DNA from: Vombatus ursinus
Lineage: Eukaryota; Chordata; Mammalia; Diprotodontia; Vombatidae
DNA length: 64,000 bases
NCBI RefSeq assembly: GCF_900497805.2
Contig: NW_020954576.1
Span: 72,704,458-72,768,457 of the forward strand
Direction: 5' to 3'
Shown in pieces: positions 1 to 11,184 of the stretch (its first letter is position 1; each line of letters starts with the position of its first letter). A program made the position numbers and the translations under genes. The notes beneath the pieces were generated by a model, which was given only the letters and a program-made list of their open reading frames with translations, made no database searches and was not told the DNA's origin.

Positions 1-130
1 AGCGAGAGTGCTGTCTTTGTAGACCAAAGGGGCGGAGTTCAAATCCAAGCTCTATATTGTATTACCTGTGACCTTAAGTAGCCATTAAAATCTCTGAGCC
101 TCGGTTTCTTCTTCTGTAATATGTTAGATA
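1..130 (+). repeat. MIR-type SINE, 5'-truncated by the window edge
   Basis: The run 'gagttcaaatccaagctct', then 'acctgtgaccttaagtagcc', then 'cctcggtttcttcttctgtaa' follows the tRNA-derived head and core of MIR/THER SINEs in the plus direction. It is old and diverged. Confidence 0.6.
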
Positions 131-281
131 ACTGATAAGTAATTTCCTATTTGGACTTGATGATCTATTAATTGATAGCTAATGGAGTAGAGTAACAAAT
201 AATTTAGGGCTGATAGACCATAATCAACACCTCAGTATTCTAGCAGATGGGAAGAAGTTTCTATTCCTTGTTCCACGTCAG

Positions 282-478
282 TGGTTGAAGCACTGAGTTT
301 AGAGCCAGAAAACCTACCTTCTGGTTCCTCCTCAGGCACTTAATTGCTGTATGATTGTGGACCAGTTGCTTTATCACTTCCAACCTTGGCTTTCTCATCT
401 ATAAATTGTAGAGTAATAATATTGTATTAACTGACTCTACCTACCTCAATGGGTTGTTGGGGTGAAAGTGTTTTTTAA
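282..478 (+). repeat. MIR/THER SINE
   Basis: It shows 'gcactgagtttagagccag', 'gattgtggaccagttgct', 'tctcatctataaattg' and a tail 'ctacctcaatgggttgttg'. This is the MIR order on the plus strand, heavily diverged. Confidence 0.65.
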
Positions 479-492
479 AACTTAAAGTCTAA

Positions 493-657
493 GGGGCAGC
501 TAGGTGGCTCTGTGGATAGAGCATTGGCCTTGGAGTCAGGAGGATCTGAGTTCAAATCCGGCCTCACACACTTGACACTTACTAGCTGTGTGATCCTGGG
601 AAAGTGACTTAACCCCATTGCCTAGCCACAAAACAAAACAACAACAAAAACAACAAC
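493..657 (+). repeat. WSINE-type tRNA-derived SINE with target-site duplication
   Basis: The tRNA-like head (ggggcagctaggtggctctg) runs through 'gagttcaaatccggcctca' to 'ccccattgcctagcc', followed by an A/C-rich tail ending caacaac. The flanks carry a perfect 11-bp duplication, cttaaagtcta, at 481-491 and 658-668. The low divergence and intact duplication mark a fairly young insertion. Confidence 0.92.
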
Positions 658-979
658 CTTAAAGTCTACAAAAATGTGAATTGTTATTTTTGGTGATAGT
701 GTTCCATCAGCCATAGCTTCTGGGCTGGTCTCCAAAAGATAATTTCATGAAAATTACCCTGTAATAATCTAATTCAAAGGTAGAGCTATGGTGTTGACAT
801 CCATGTGGTGAATTTAGAGTCAGGAAGACAAGAGTTCAAATCCTCCACAGACCTACTAGCTGTGAGACCCCAGATAGTTTACAGACCCTCAGTCTCTGTC
901 TCCTTATCTATAAAATAGGGATAATATCTGGAATACTTAACTCACAGAGTTGTTGTTGGGTTCAAATGAAATAATGTAT

Positions 980-1420
980 ATATGCTGTAAGAAATGATGA
1001 GTTGGTTGATTTTTGGAAAATATGGAAAGACTTGCATGAAATAACAAAGAGTAAAATGAGCAGAACCAAGAGAATGTTGTATACAGTAACAGCAATGCTA
1101 TTCAAAGAACAACTGTGAATGACTAAGTTATTCTGAAAATTATAAACACTCAAATCAACTTCAAAGGACCTATAAAGGAAGATGCTATCCACCTGCAGAG
1201 AAAGAACTGATAGAGATATATAGATATGCATACATGCATACAAATATTATGTGTGTATGTGTGTATATGTGTATATGTGTGTGTGTATATGAATTGATGG
1301 TCTTCTCTAATGCAGGGTGGGGAGGGAAGAAGGGAGACAGTTTAGAACTTAAAATGTAACAATAAATAGATAAAATTAAATAAAAATAAATTGCAGAGCA
1401 AGTGGCAACTTAAAAAAAAA
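980..1420 (+). repeat. 5'-truncated L1 3' end inserted in a MIR
   Basis: The sequence follows the end of a marsupial L1 ORF2 ('aaatgagcagaaccaagaga', 'cagtaacagcaatgctattc', 'cacctgcagagaaagaactg') and a short 3' UTR ending in an A-rich tail. A perfect 12-bp target-site duplication, gaaataatgtat, sits at 968-979 and 1421-1432. A TG/TA tract interrupts the UTR. This is typical 5'-truncated target-primed insertion. Confidence 0.85.
1246..1292. repeat. TG/TATG microsatellite inside the L1 3' UTR
   Basis: An imperfect alternation of tgtgtatg and tatgtgta units, about 45 bases long. It probably expanded from the L1 UTR. Confidence 0.8.
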
Positions 1421-1492
1421 GAAATAATGTATGTAAAATTCTTTGTGAACCTCTAAGTGCTATATAAATGTCTGTTGTGATGGTGGTCATAT

Positions 1493-2160
1493 CTGAGAGA
1501 AGTGGTCTCAACCCTCAGGCTGGATGCTGATGGAAAGAACATTTTTCCTAGTAAGTGATTACCTAAGATATCAGAAGGAAGCAGCTATAATATCATAAGT
1601 CTTCATAGCAAATGACTATATACAAATTTATATTCAAATAATTTAATAAAAAAGAAAACAACAAAGCTAAATTCTTTTCTGTGATCTAAAAAGCCACAGG
1701 CTTCCTCCAAATTTACTACCATCTGAAATAAAGCATAACTCAATCATTTTTTTCCTTATCATATTCTTGGATAATTTGTTCAGCCTACTTTCTACTTGAG
1801 AATTTATGTATTCTAGAAGACTACTAGCCCTGCTGCCACTATGGAAGCTTATTTGATTACTCTTGGGCCTGTCATTGCATTTCCTACCCCAGTCAGGTTC
1901 ACAGTTACTTCATTCCAGCACTCTTTGGACAAACACAGTTTTGATTCAGGGAAGAAACAGCCTTGGAGGTCAGCGGATGGGTCCCCATTTTCATTAGAAA
2001 CAAGTTTGCTAAAGGAAGAAGTCTATTGGAAAGGCTATATTCTTCATTAACCCTGAATAATCAATATTCTGATGGGCACATTTGCTCCTTGCACTGTGAT
2101 TATCTCACATCAAGGGCTATAAAACAGTTGCAGGCTTGACATTTTTAAGTAACTCAAATG
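1493..2160. other. No recognisable gene or repeat
   Basis: AT-rich sequence. The 69-codon open stretch at 1841-2050 shows no domain, splice context or match to any family I know. Confidence 0.5.
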
Positions 2161-2164
2161 TATA

Positions 2165-2290
2165 GCCAGGAGAAACAACATGGGTCACATCACTTAACCT
2201 TCAGGGGCCTCAGTTTCCTCATGTATAAAATGAGGATGCTGACTACTTGGACTCTTAAGGTCCTTTCCACACTTAAATCAGTGACCTTGA
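2165..2290 (+). repeat. MIR/THER SINE fragment
   Basis: 'cacttaaccttcaggggcc', 'tcagtttcctcatgtataaaa' (MIR core) and a CR1-like tail 'tcttaaggtcctttccac' lie in the plus direction. Confidence 0.65.
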
Positions 2291-2299
2291 ATAAAAACC

Positions 2300-2920
2300 A
2301 AGCCTTGGACCAGAGATGAGGGATCCTCAGAAATGACCAGTAGTTACTAATCTTATGATTCTATAAAAAGACTGCAACAAATTGCTATTTCTTGGAATTA
2401 AAGAAATGTGCCTGGACTCAGGAAAAGGTTCTTGCAGAACAAGATAGCCCCTTCCATCATTAATTTAAAATGACCTTGGCTATTGGATGAGCATAGTAAC
2501 ATCACCATGGAGCGTGGCTCCTTTCTCCAATTACAGATGCAAACAGAATGCTGCCCATGTTGTGTTGTGTTGGCATACTCAATCCCAGCAACTGGCTTCC
2601 ACCTTCCACATCCCTTTTGTTTCCTTTTGCAGTTTACTATAAATAAATGCATACTTTCCTTGAACACTCCCATCAAGAGGACAATTTTCTGCATCTAGAA
2701 GGATAAAGACACCTAAGAAATGGCACAAAACTTAGTTTGCTTCCCAAATCCACAGAAATGTTATAAAGATATCCCACACTCTCCTTGATCTGCACCAAGC
2801 AATGTAAGGTGCAAAGTAAACAGGTTAAGAAAAAGCAATCTTTTTTTTAAAGCCAGCATTTCAGATAACTGTAAGTTTAGAATGTGTTAATTTTGTTATT
2901 TCCCTTGAGGTGAGTGTATA
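2300..2920. other. No gene seen
   Basis: Two overlapping open frames on opposite strands near 2398-2698 are short and unsupported. There is no clear repeat signature. Confidence 0.45.
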
Positions 2921-2925
2921 CTGAT

Positions 2926-3060
2926 ATTAACAAGTATTTAAATACTATGTACCAGGCAGTGTCTGTGTGTGTGTGTGTGTGTACATATACACACAGATAC
3001 ATACATATATACATACATATGTGTGTATGCCTATATACATATGTATGTATGTATGCATCT
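2926..3060. repeat. L2 3' tip followed by a compound TG/TACA microsatellite
   Basis: 'caagtatttaaatactatg' and 'taccaggca' are an antisense L2 3' end. From about 2960 the sequence turns into (TG)n and then tacatatg/tatgtatg units. The short Tyr/Cys/His-rich open frames here are products of the microsatellite. Confidence 0.75.
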
Positions 3061-3084
3061 GTTTATATCTATATCTACAGCATC

Positions 3085-3310
3085 ATATAATAGCTAGCAT
3101 TTATAAAGAACATATAGAACTAAGAATTGTAAAGCACTTTGCAAATATCTCATTTTATCTTCACAGTACCCTTGAGAAATAGATACTATTATTATCAAGT
3201 TACCCATAAAGAAACTGAGGCAAACAGAGGTTAAGTGACTTGTCACACAGCTAGTGTCTGAAGCAGGATTTGAACACAAGTCTTCCTGACTCCAAGTTTT
3301 AATCCACCTA
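3085..3310 (-). repeat. MIR SINE, near full length
   Basis: The antisense order is clear: 'gcactttgcaaatatctca', 'acccataaagaaactgagg', 'cagaggttaagtgacttg', 'cacacagctagtgtctga', 'tttgaacacaagtcttcctga'. Confidence 0.85.
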
Positions 3311-3344
3311 GTTTCCTCCCTTATCTATATTTATCTGAAACCAG

Positions 3345-3550
3345 GCAACTAAGTGGTATAGTGGGTAGAGCATTGGGCCTGAATCAAGAAGACCTGAGTT
3401 AATATTCTGTCTCAGAGACTTACTGGTAATATGACACTGGGCAAATCAATCAGTCCATTTATTCTTTCGTTCCTTCATTTGTAAAAGCAGGGGGTTGGAC
3501 CAAATGACCTCTAAGGTCTGTTTCAGCTTGAAGTCTGTTTCATGAATCTT
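3345..3550 (+). repeat. tRNA-derived SINE (MIR3/THER-like)
   Basis: A head ('ggcaactaagtggtatagtg') and 'gacactgggcaaatcaatc' are followed by a tail 'ggaccaaatgacctctaagg', which is the CR1-like 3' tail shared by several mammalian SINEs. Confidence 0.75.
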
Positions 3551-3705
3551 ATTCATCGAATATCACCTATATCTGTATCATACATATATAACTAAGGAAG
3601 TATACGTGATGAGATTGGAGCAGTCTTTTCACATTTAGGTTTATAAAACTCAGATCTCAAGAAACAAAACTAGTCTGTGGCTTGGGATAAGGAGCTACCA
3701 TTATG

Positions 3706-4085
3706 GATCAATTAACCAATCAATAAACATTTATTAAGTACCTACTATATGCCAAGAACTGTGTTAAGAGTCAGGTATACAGGAAGAGGCAAAAGGCAGT
3801 CTCTACCGGGAAGGGTAGAAGAGTGCCAGGCTTGGAGTCAGAAAGACCTGAGTTCAAATCTGACCTCAGACACTTACTAGCTGTGTGACCCTGGGCAAAT
3901 CACTGAACCTGTTTGCCTCCTCATCTGTAAAATGAGCTGGAGAAGGAAATGGCAAACTGCTCCAGTATTTTTGCCAAGAAAACCCCAAATAGGGTCACAA
4001 AGAGCTGGACATGACTAAAACGACCAGGCAACCCTCAAGGAGCTTACAATATGATGGGGCAGATGCATAGAGAATCACAATATTT
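3706..4085 (-). repeat. L2 3' end, split by a Mar1 SINE
   Basis: Antisense L2 3' end: 'aaacatttattaagtaccta', 'ctatatgccaagaactgtg', 'gcaaaaggcagtctctacc'. It resumes at about 4033 with 'ctcaaggagcttacaatatga'. Confidence 0.85.
3806..4032 (+). repeat. Mar1-type SINE inserted in L2
   Basis: The tRNA-like body 'cacttactagctgtgtgacc' and the diagnostic 'gctggagaaggaaatggc' and 'agaaaaccccaaatagggtc' are present. The first bases of the head are missing or altered. It separates two collinear pieces of the L2. Confidence 0.88.
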
Positions 4086-4089
4086 TGTG

Positions 4090-5120
4090 CTTCTGAGACC
4101 TATCTTTCCCCCAACAGAAAATTACACTAGATTAAACCATCATTTTATGGACAGGAAATTTAGAGCTAAGAGAAGAACCTGCCATTCCAAAGGCACACAA
4201 ACCAGTGGTAAAGACCCTTAAAACAAAAATTTATCCTCAGTGCTACAGTCACTCCTTGTTACTCAAATACACTGAAAGGTACCTTAATGTCTGAAAAAAA
4301 TTAACAGGTTTTCTTCATACTGAATGCATTGAATTCCTTAGCTATCAGAGAGAATTAAGCTTGACGTTTCTCTTTCTTCTGCTTTCTATATTCCCTCTAC
4401 AGTCTTCCTTGACTTCTTCTGGACCTGTCAGTCGCTCTGTCCCCATTCAAGATTCTGCATCCAAGCCTGTAAATCCTCCAAAATCCCTGCTTAGCAGCAC
4501 AATGCATTAAAATATTTCCTGACTGCCTGATTGCCAGGCAGGCAAAATTTATATCTTTACAGAATGTCTACTTTCACTAACGCTAAAATGTTCAAATGGG
4601 CTTTGCTGTCAGGCTCCGAAGTTTCCCAGATGGTCAGTAGATCATTATAGTAGCTTGGAAGGAAAATGAAAAGTGTTTGATGACTCCAAGTTGGGGAAGA
4701 GAGAGGAAGTAACTTGAAGAATTTATTGGACTCCAGGCAGAGACCTGAGAAATCATTACATTTCCAACAAAGAAAGTCTGTGCATACTCACAGAGTGTGA
4801 TTTTTTGCAAGCAAGCACTAAAATCCCTATCTCCACTAGACACATAAAATGGAAAATAAAATGTAGACATAGCCCTGTGGAAACATGACCGATTTCAATT
4901 TCACCTTTTGAGTCTCATAACAAAAGTATTTTTAGTAAACACTTTTGAAAAGGCAGAAATCCCCACAGCCATTAGGCAAATGAGGCACCATTAAAAACAA
5001 AAAATGATTCTGTGCTCAAAGTCCAAGGGAATAAATTTATGAAATGTCAAATTAGGTAAGGGAAAAAGATAGATGGCTTCAATATAAAGGTCAGAAGAAG
5101 TGCTGTGGTCTCACAAGAAA
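4090..5120. other. No gene or clear repeat
   Basis: Unremarkable sequence, possibly single copy. The ORF at 4634-4870 has no recognisable features. Confidence 0.45.
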
Positions 5121-5139
5121 AATGGCAGCCTTATTGGCT

Positions 5140-5772
5140 TAAAATACAGGTCTCTGGTGGTGGGGCGGAGAGGGCACTGTCACAAGCTTTGGGATTTTTG
5201 TGCTTCTGCTTTCAGAGCTAGTTCTGGGTGTCTGTAAGTTTTTAATCCTTTCAAGGTAGTAAAATCTAAGGAATGGTGTGGTCAATGCTCTCCTGGCCTG
5301 TGTTCTGGTCTGTGAGTGACCAAAAGTACTCTTTTCTACCCTGGAACTGTGACCAGGGTCCCAGCTCCTCTATGGTCACACATTAGTGTTCTAGTGTAAC
5401 ACCTCACCTTGGGACTGTGACCCAGTACTATGTATGGACAATGCAAAAGTCGTGAACTCAGTGCCAGGAAGTGTCTCCTGCAATCTCCTTCTGACCAGTT
5501 GTCTGACCTCTGAGAACTCTGGAAGCTGCCAATTCTGTTGCCTCCATGGCCGTGGCACAGCCTGAACTGGCCTGCATTCTACTCTCACCCCAAAGAAACA
5601 GATCTTTCCTGCCTACCTTCTAAATTGTCTTGGGCTGCAAAATTGTTTCCCCCTGTCCTTTGTTGATTCTGCTGCTCCAGAATTTGTTTTGAAGTGTTAT
5701 TTTAAAGTTGGGAAGAATTTGGGAGAACCTCAACTGAGTCCTTTCCTTTACTCCACTACCTTGGCTCAGCCT
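5140..5772 (-). repeat. L1/half-L1 5' UTR relic
   Basis: The antisense of this stretch parallels the 5' UTR of the half-L1 at 16859-19711. Both share a start like gagccaaggtagtgg / gagccaagatggcag, then 'attctggagcagcagaatc', and then CTC-rich text with 'ctgaccagttgtctgac'. Only the 5' part is present, so an internal deletion or a break on the left has removed the body. Confidence 0.7.
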
Positions 5773-5779
5773 TTTCCAG

Positions 5780-6255
5780 ACTTTATTTTTGATGCAAAAC
5801 TATATACTCCAGATTGATTACTCACTTGATTTACTATACTTGGCTATAAGCAGACTTCTTGAACATTTCCTGAAATAAAATTTTCCATCAAAGGATTTGC
5901 CACTACTGAATATACTTGAAAGAACATACCACAGACTTTAAAGCAAGTTCTGAAAAAGAGTTCCAAAGGATTGTAAGTCAAGGTACCCATATTGGAATGA
6001 GTGTATATCCTTCCAAGGTGACTATTTTGAAGGGGACCACACTGATTTGGATACGTTTTAATGCTATTAAAATCAATCATTTTTGAAGTCATAGTTTTTA
6101 TAGACCCTTTGTTTCAGGGTCCTCTTCATACATTGCTCTTTTTGTCTCTCTTACAACAATACATTTTTAGGAAGCTGTCCCTTAAGCCTATCCAACACTG
6201 AACAACAATGCCTTCATAATCCAAAATCAACTGTTATATGAAGCCATATATATAT
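5780..6255. other. No gene or clear repeat
   Basis: AT-rich intronic sequence without a recognisable family signature. Confidence 0.4.
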
Positions 6256-6261
6256 ATATGC

Positions 6262-6690
6262 ACCCTTTTATAATAATAGCTAACATGTATATAGGGCTCT
6301 AAAAGGTTTTCAAAGCACTTTGCATATGTTATCCCACAGAAACAGCTTGGTGGCACAATGGACAGAGCACAGTGGAGTTAGGATCACCTGAATTCAAATC
6401 CAGCCACAGATAGTTCCTTGTTGGGTGATCCTAGACAAGTCACTTAATATCTCCCTTTATTTCAACTGTTAAGTAGGGATAATAACTGTACCTACCTCCC
6501 AAGGCTGTTGTGAGAATCATATGAGGTAATATTTGTGAAGTGCTTAACACAGTGCTTGGTATATAGCAGTCACTGAGTAAAACGCTTGTTTCCTTCCTTA
6601 GTTCTCATTTGAGTCTCACAACCATCCTGTGCAGTAGATGCTATTCTTATCCCCATTTTAGAAGTGAGAAAACTTAGGCAAAGAGAGATC
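6262..6690 (-). repeat. MIR SINE split by a second MIR
   Basis: The left half ('taataatagctaacatgta', 'caaagcactttgcatatgtta') and the right half from about 6603 ('tcacaaccatcctgtgcag', 'ccccattttagaagtgag') are collinear parts of one antisense MIR. Confidence 0.75.
6341..6602 (+). repeat. MIR/THER SINE nested in an antisense MIR
   Basis: The head 'agcttggtggcacaatgga', 'gaattcaaatccagccaca', 'agacaagtcacttaatatc', 'ctcccaaggctgttgtgag' and 'gaagtgcttaacacagtgc' follow the whole plus-strand MIR in order. Confidence 0.82.
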
Positions 6691-6859
6691 AGAGAAAAAC
6701 AATTAAGCCAAAACACTTGATACAGAGACCACATTTGACAATGTATACAACCTTATAACCTAGTAGCTTCTCACCTCCAGAGAGGGGAGATGAAGAGAGA
6801 CGTATGTATCATTATTATTTTTCCCCAAATTACTCAGTTCAGCTTCCTGTCAGTGATCA

Positions 6860-7855
6860 GTGATAAGTTGGAGGAAGCCTTCAAATGGCAATATACAATT
6901 TTGCAATTTTTCTTTCGGAAACTATTCATATTCTTTGACCACTTATGCACTGGCCAATGGCTCTCAATGCTATACATATGTAGCAACTGGTCATATATCA
7001 CTGAATTTTATCACTGATATTTTATGTATATAGTTTCCCTTTTAAGAGTTTGTCTTCTTAATTGACCTTAATTAATAGTGTTCCTGCAAAAGCTTTTTGT
7101 GTAATCAAAGTTGTATATTTTTTTTTCTTTATGATCTCTTATATACTTGTATGGTTTGCAAAGCAATAGCCATAGCTGGGAAAGGGATCTCTTGTGGTTT
7201 TCCATTAAATTTCATTTTCCAATATGAACTTTTACATATAGGGCCCGCATTTTTTAAAATCAGACACTAATATATGCTATAAGGTACAGATCCAAAATCA
7301 GTTTCTGTCAAAATATTTTTCAGTTTCCCCAATAATTCTCATCAGAAAAAGAGTCCTTCCTCTAGTACCTTTTGTCCTTGGGTTTATCAACCATGTTTTT
7401 TTTCTTTTTTTTTCTTTTGGTTTGCTCCTATTTCTTGAATATCCAGGTTGTCCCATTGACCTAATTTTTCAAGTTTAAACTAAGATTAAATAGTTTTGAT
7501 GACTACTTATTTATAATGTAAATTGTAGACTGATAATATTAAGTCCTGTTCATTTGTAATTTTTCTCATTTCCCTTGAGTTCAAGATCTTCTGTTCTTCC
7601 AATCTAAGAAAAAAATTTCTAATTACTATAAAGTAACTCTTTGGAAATTTGCTATAACATTAAATCTATCAGTTAATTTTGCTAGTACTGTCATTTTTAT
7701 TATATTGGTACAGTCTAACCACAAACACTGATTTTTCTCCACTTATTTAAACCTTTTATTCTTATAAAAATGGTTTTATAATTGCACTTATATTGTATGT
7801 ATTTTCTAATTCTTTTGAATGAAATTTATCTTATTATCATTTCTTTCTTGGAGTA
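6860..7855 (-). repeat. Old L1 ORF2 relic
   Basis: The antisense text follows the C-terminal half of mammalian L1 ORF2 by pattern: 'attctttgaccacttatg', 'gcaaaagctttttgtgtaat', 'gtccttgggtttatcaacc' and 'aagttctgttc'-like stretches, ending near 'gtattttctaattcttttg'. No long open frame survives. The family assignment rests on the order of remembered blocks. Confidence 0.65.
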
Positions 7856-7859
7856 CTTG

Positions 7860-8595
7860 GAGAAAATCAGATAAATAATAACAAATAATGGGATTGGTTG
7901 AAAGAATTATGCACACCACTGGGCCTGTGAATGTCAGAGGAGATTCCAGCAACTGCTTCAAGAGGAATTGGTTTTGGAATGATGTTAAGGAGCTAGACCT
8001 CAGCATTTGTTACAAGAGGGAAGGAGGTGAATCTAGAGGGAATGTGATATTTAGTCTTCAAGTGAGTGTGTTTGCAGCTATTCAACTACTAATTCTCTAG
8101 GTGGGTTCACTGTCACCAACCTGCTTCGAGATAGAATGTCTAGGTTACCAGAGAAAAACCATCTTCCCACTCAAACCATCACAGGATTCTAGAATTAACA
8201 CTTTTGAAGGGGAAAATACTCACCCTACTTGTCACTATAGCTCTTGAGTTCCCACTGACATATTTCCCATTAATATAACCATTAATACAACAGTTACAGT
8301 GTAATATACTAACTCAGTATTATACAACAAGAACAAGCAGTTTACATTGAAATGGGGGAGAGAAAATGCACATATATAAGTATATACAGAACAAGAATTC
8401 CCTATAGATGTTGAGTTCCTCCAGATGTTCCTGTTTACAGGAGAATACTCTGTTGATTTCTATCAAACCCCAGAACATGGCAAGGCTTTCAAAATGATAC
8501 ATAGTCACTCAAATGTTTTATTTAACTATGCACAGAGGAAAAACATAAGTTGATGATGAATGCTGATTTTTAAATTATGGTAAGTAACTGGAGGG
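7860..8595. other. No gene or clear repeat
   Basis: Two opposed short open frames at 7806-8100 overlap each other and share no features with known proteins. Confidence 0.4.
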
Positions 8596-8599
8596 AAAG

Positions 8600-9320
8600 A
8601 CATGAGCAGCAGAAGGAGGGTGGGGCAAGAAGAGAAAATACATCTCAAAGAAGGTGGTTCTTGAAAAAACCCCAGAGATTCCAAGATGTTAAGTGAAGCA
8701 TCATGGGGGATGGTCAGAGCAAAGGCCCAGAAATGTGAAATGGCAGAAGTTGTGTGGGAAGACAGCCAGTGGGTCAGTATAATGAATGGTAGAATAGTTA
8801 TAGGATGATAATGTTTATATAGAGTAGAAAGGAAGGAAAATAAATATTGTGAAGAACTTTAAAAAGCAAATGAAAGAATTTATATTTCTTCCTAGAGGTA
8901 ATAGGGAAGCACTGGAATTTATTGAGTGGTAGGGGTTGGGAGATAGGTGACATGATTAGATGTGAGCTTCAGGAAAATCACTTTGACAGCGGTGTGGAGG
9001 ATGTTTTAGAAAGAACAGAGATTTTAGGCAAAGACAACAAATAAAAAGTCATTATAGTAGTCCAGGTGAGAGCTAATGAGATTCTAGCCTAGGGTAGTGG
9101 CTGTTCAAGTAGAAAGAAGAGTATCTACATGAGAGATGTTTAGGAATTCAAAATAACAAGAATTGGCAATGATTGAATATGTATTGTAAGAGTAAGGACT
9201 TGAGGATGACATCAAGATAAAGGCACCAAGTATAGCTAATTTTCTCAAGGAGTTTGGCTGAAAAAAGAGAGGAGAAATGGAGGATGACAAACAGGCAAAG
9301 ATGATAGCTTCTAGTGATAG
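8600..9320 (-). repeat. L2 ORF2 relic
   Basis: Antisense L2 reverse-transcriptase region: 'ggtaatagggaagcactgga', 'aggaaaatcactttgacagc', 'atagtagtccaggtgagag', 'cttgaggatgacatcaag', 'ctcaaggagtttggctg'. It is the same block order as the L2 at 25335-26450. Confidence 0.82.
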
Positions 9321-9384
9321 TCATAGACAGATAGAGATATCTATCTGTATCTATGTATGTATTAAGGATAATAGAGGCTTATTC

Positions 9385-10737
9385 AACTTAATCATTTCCC
9401 AGGACCTATTTCTCCAACCCACCACAGCCACATGCAGATGGCCCTGATCTTGCTACCATACACTAATGTTCAACATCCATGATCTCTGAAATTCCTTTAT
9501 TTGATTATTATTTGTATCATTTTTTTCCCTCTGCCTTTCAATTCCAAATTCTGTTCTTTATCCTCACCTTCAGTTTTTTCCTAGGCTATCACTCCTGTAT
9601 TGACTATATTATCTTTCTTTCTCCATTGTGACCACTCAATGAGCCAGTTCAATTCTACACGGACCTGTCTATAGAGTCCTTTACCCCTTTATTCTGCCAA
9701 AAATATTGCACTGCTAAACTCTGGTCTTAGACTACTCCCATCATCTACTGCCTTTGTTCCTACTCGTGCTATGAATGAAGCTGGAGAAAATCACAAAACT
9801 GTGCTGTGTCCACTAAAAGTTTATGTTATGCAATTTGAACTGTTGTTGTTCAGTCATTTTAGTCATATCTGACTCTTCTTGACCCCATTTGGGCTTTCCT
9901 TAGCAAAGATATTCAAGTGGCTTGCCATTTCCTTCTCCAGCTCATTTTACAGAAGAGCAAACTAAGGCCAACAGGGTTAAGTGCCTTGCCCAGGGTCACA
10001 TACCTAGTAAGTGTCTGAGGCCAGATTTGAACTCAGGAAGATGAGTCTTCTTCACTCTGGGCCTGGCACTCTATCCACTGTACCACCTAGCTGCCCCTTC
10101 ACATCTTAGCCTTAGACAATCTTTCTAGCCTCTTTGGACGTTACTTCCCCTCCCATATTCTGCAATCCAGTCAAGCTGTATCTCTTTTTGTCCTCTGCGG
10201 ACTTTGACGCTTGGCACTTTGACTTTGTTTCCAGGTTTTCTTGACATTATTCTTTCTGGTTCTCCTTTTCCCTGTCTGACTGCTCCTTCTCTATCTCCTT
10301 TTCCAGCTCTTCACCCACGTTATGCCTGCTAATCATGAGAATCCCTCAAGGCTTTAACCTGGGCCCTCTTCTCTTCTTCCTCTACACTATTTCACTTGGT
10401 GATCTCATCAGCTCCCACAATTTTATTTGTCATTGCTATGCACATGATTCTCAGACACATTTGCTCAGCCCTAACAACTCTCCTAATCTCCAAATTTGCA
10501 TCTTATCTTCCTATTAGACACCTCACACTGGCTGTTTTATAGACATCTTAAACTCAACATGTATATAACTAAATTCATTATCTTTTCCTCAAAACCTTGT
10601 TTCATGTTCTCTTCCCCCATTATACTATGAGCTCTTTGAGAGCAGGTTTTCTTGTTTGCCTTTCTTTTTATCCTCAATACTTAGCATAATGTCTAGTACA
10701 CGAGAGTCATTTTATAAATGCTCATTAACTGACTGAC
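9385..10737 (+). repeat. L2-like LINE with reverse-transcriptase remnant, split by a SINE
   Basis: A plus-strand LINE runs to a 3' end 'gagctctttgagagcaggt' ... 'ttataaatgctcattaac'. Around 10335-10517 it encodes a remnant of the L2 RT active-site region. The string PQGFNLGPLLFFLYTISLGD is followed by CYAHDSQ, where YADDSQ is expected, so His replaces a catalytic Asp. The piece before 9841 ends in 'gctggagaaaatcacaaaac' and lies upstream of the RT. The body has further internal deletions, so it is inactive. Confidence 0.78.
9841..10097 (-). repeat. Mar1-type SINE inserted in the L2
   Basis: The antisense copy is full length: 'ttgttcagtcattttagtc', 'gccatttccttctccagc', 'gggttaagtgccttgccca', 'ccacctagctgcccc'. 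The tail lies at the left and the tRNA head at the right. Confidence 0.92.
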
Positions 10738-10764
10738 TGTGTTTGTAGCATCAGGGAATGAATG

Positions 10765-11045
10765 AGTAGATAGGAGGAGGTTGAAGATTAGAGAGAGAGA
10801 GGATAATTGTAGGGGCAATCTACTAGAGGAGATGGAAAGGTTGGTCCTATTTGAGAATGAAGGACCAGCACCACCACCATCACCACCACCAACATCAACA
10901 ACAACAATGGGAATTGACCTTGGTGAGGAGAAGGGTCACCTCTTTACTATAGACTGGAGTAAAACAGAAAATGGAATCAAGATTATGGAATATAAGGAGG
11001 CAGGGAGAAAGTGGGAGCTTACGGCAAAAGCCTTCAATTGTATTT
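10765..11045 (-). repeat. L2 relic, 5' part of ORF2
   Basis: Plus-strand text 'gataattgtaggggcaatct', 'ggagatggaaaggttgg' and 'gaattgaccttggtgagga' fits the antisense of the L2 region upstream of the RT. A CCA/CAA microsatellite at about 10867-10907 gives the 88-codon open frame its proline/threonine run; that frame is not a gene. Confidence 0.6.
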
Positions 11046-11184
11046 GATCGTACTTAGTTGTACAAGATCACATATTAATGCAGGACCTGAAAAAAGCTTA
11101 TTTTCTGCTGGTATAACCTTTGAGGATATAAAGTTACCTATGCATAATGAGACATCTGAGTAAGACTATAGTTGTTTATCCTTA

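Larger units (their letters stand above)
795..1492 (+). repeat. MIR SINE split by an L1 insertion
   Basis: MIR sequence runs from about 795 to 979 (gagttcaaatcctcc, then tccttatctataaaatagg, then cacagagttgttgttggg) and resumes at 1433 with 'tctaagtgctatataaatg'. The 980-1420 insert lies between copies of the same 12-mer, so the MIR is the older element. Confidence 0.75.

Noticed and set aside
493-657. tRNA gene in the SINE head
   Set aside because: The tRNA-like head carries box B-like 'gagttcaaatccgg' but belongs to a dispersed SINE and does not fold into a complete tRNA. The same holds for every other SINE head in the window.
1841-2050. 69-codon plus-strand frame (MEAYLITLGPVIAFPTPVRF...)
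   Set aside because: No domain, no splice context, and no repeat explanation needed; length within chance.
10781-11047. 88-codon plus-strand frame with a proline/threonine run
   Set aside because: It lies within an antisense L2 relic and gains its length from a CCA/CAA microsatellite.
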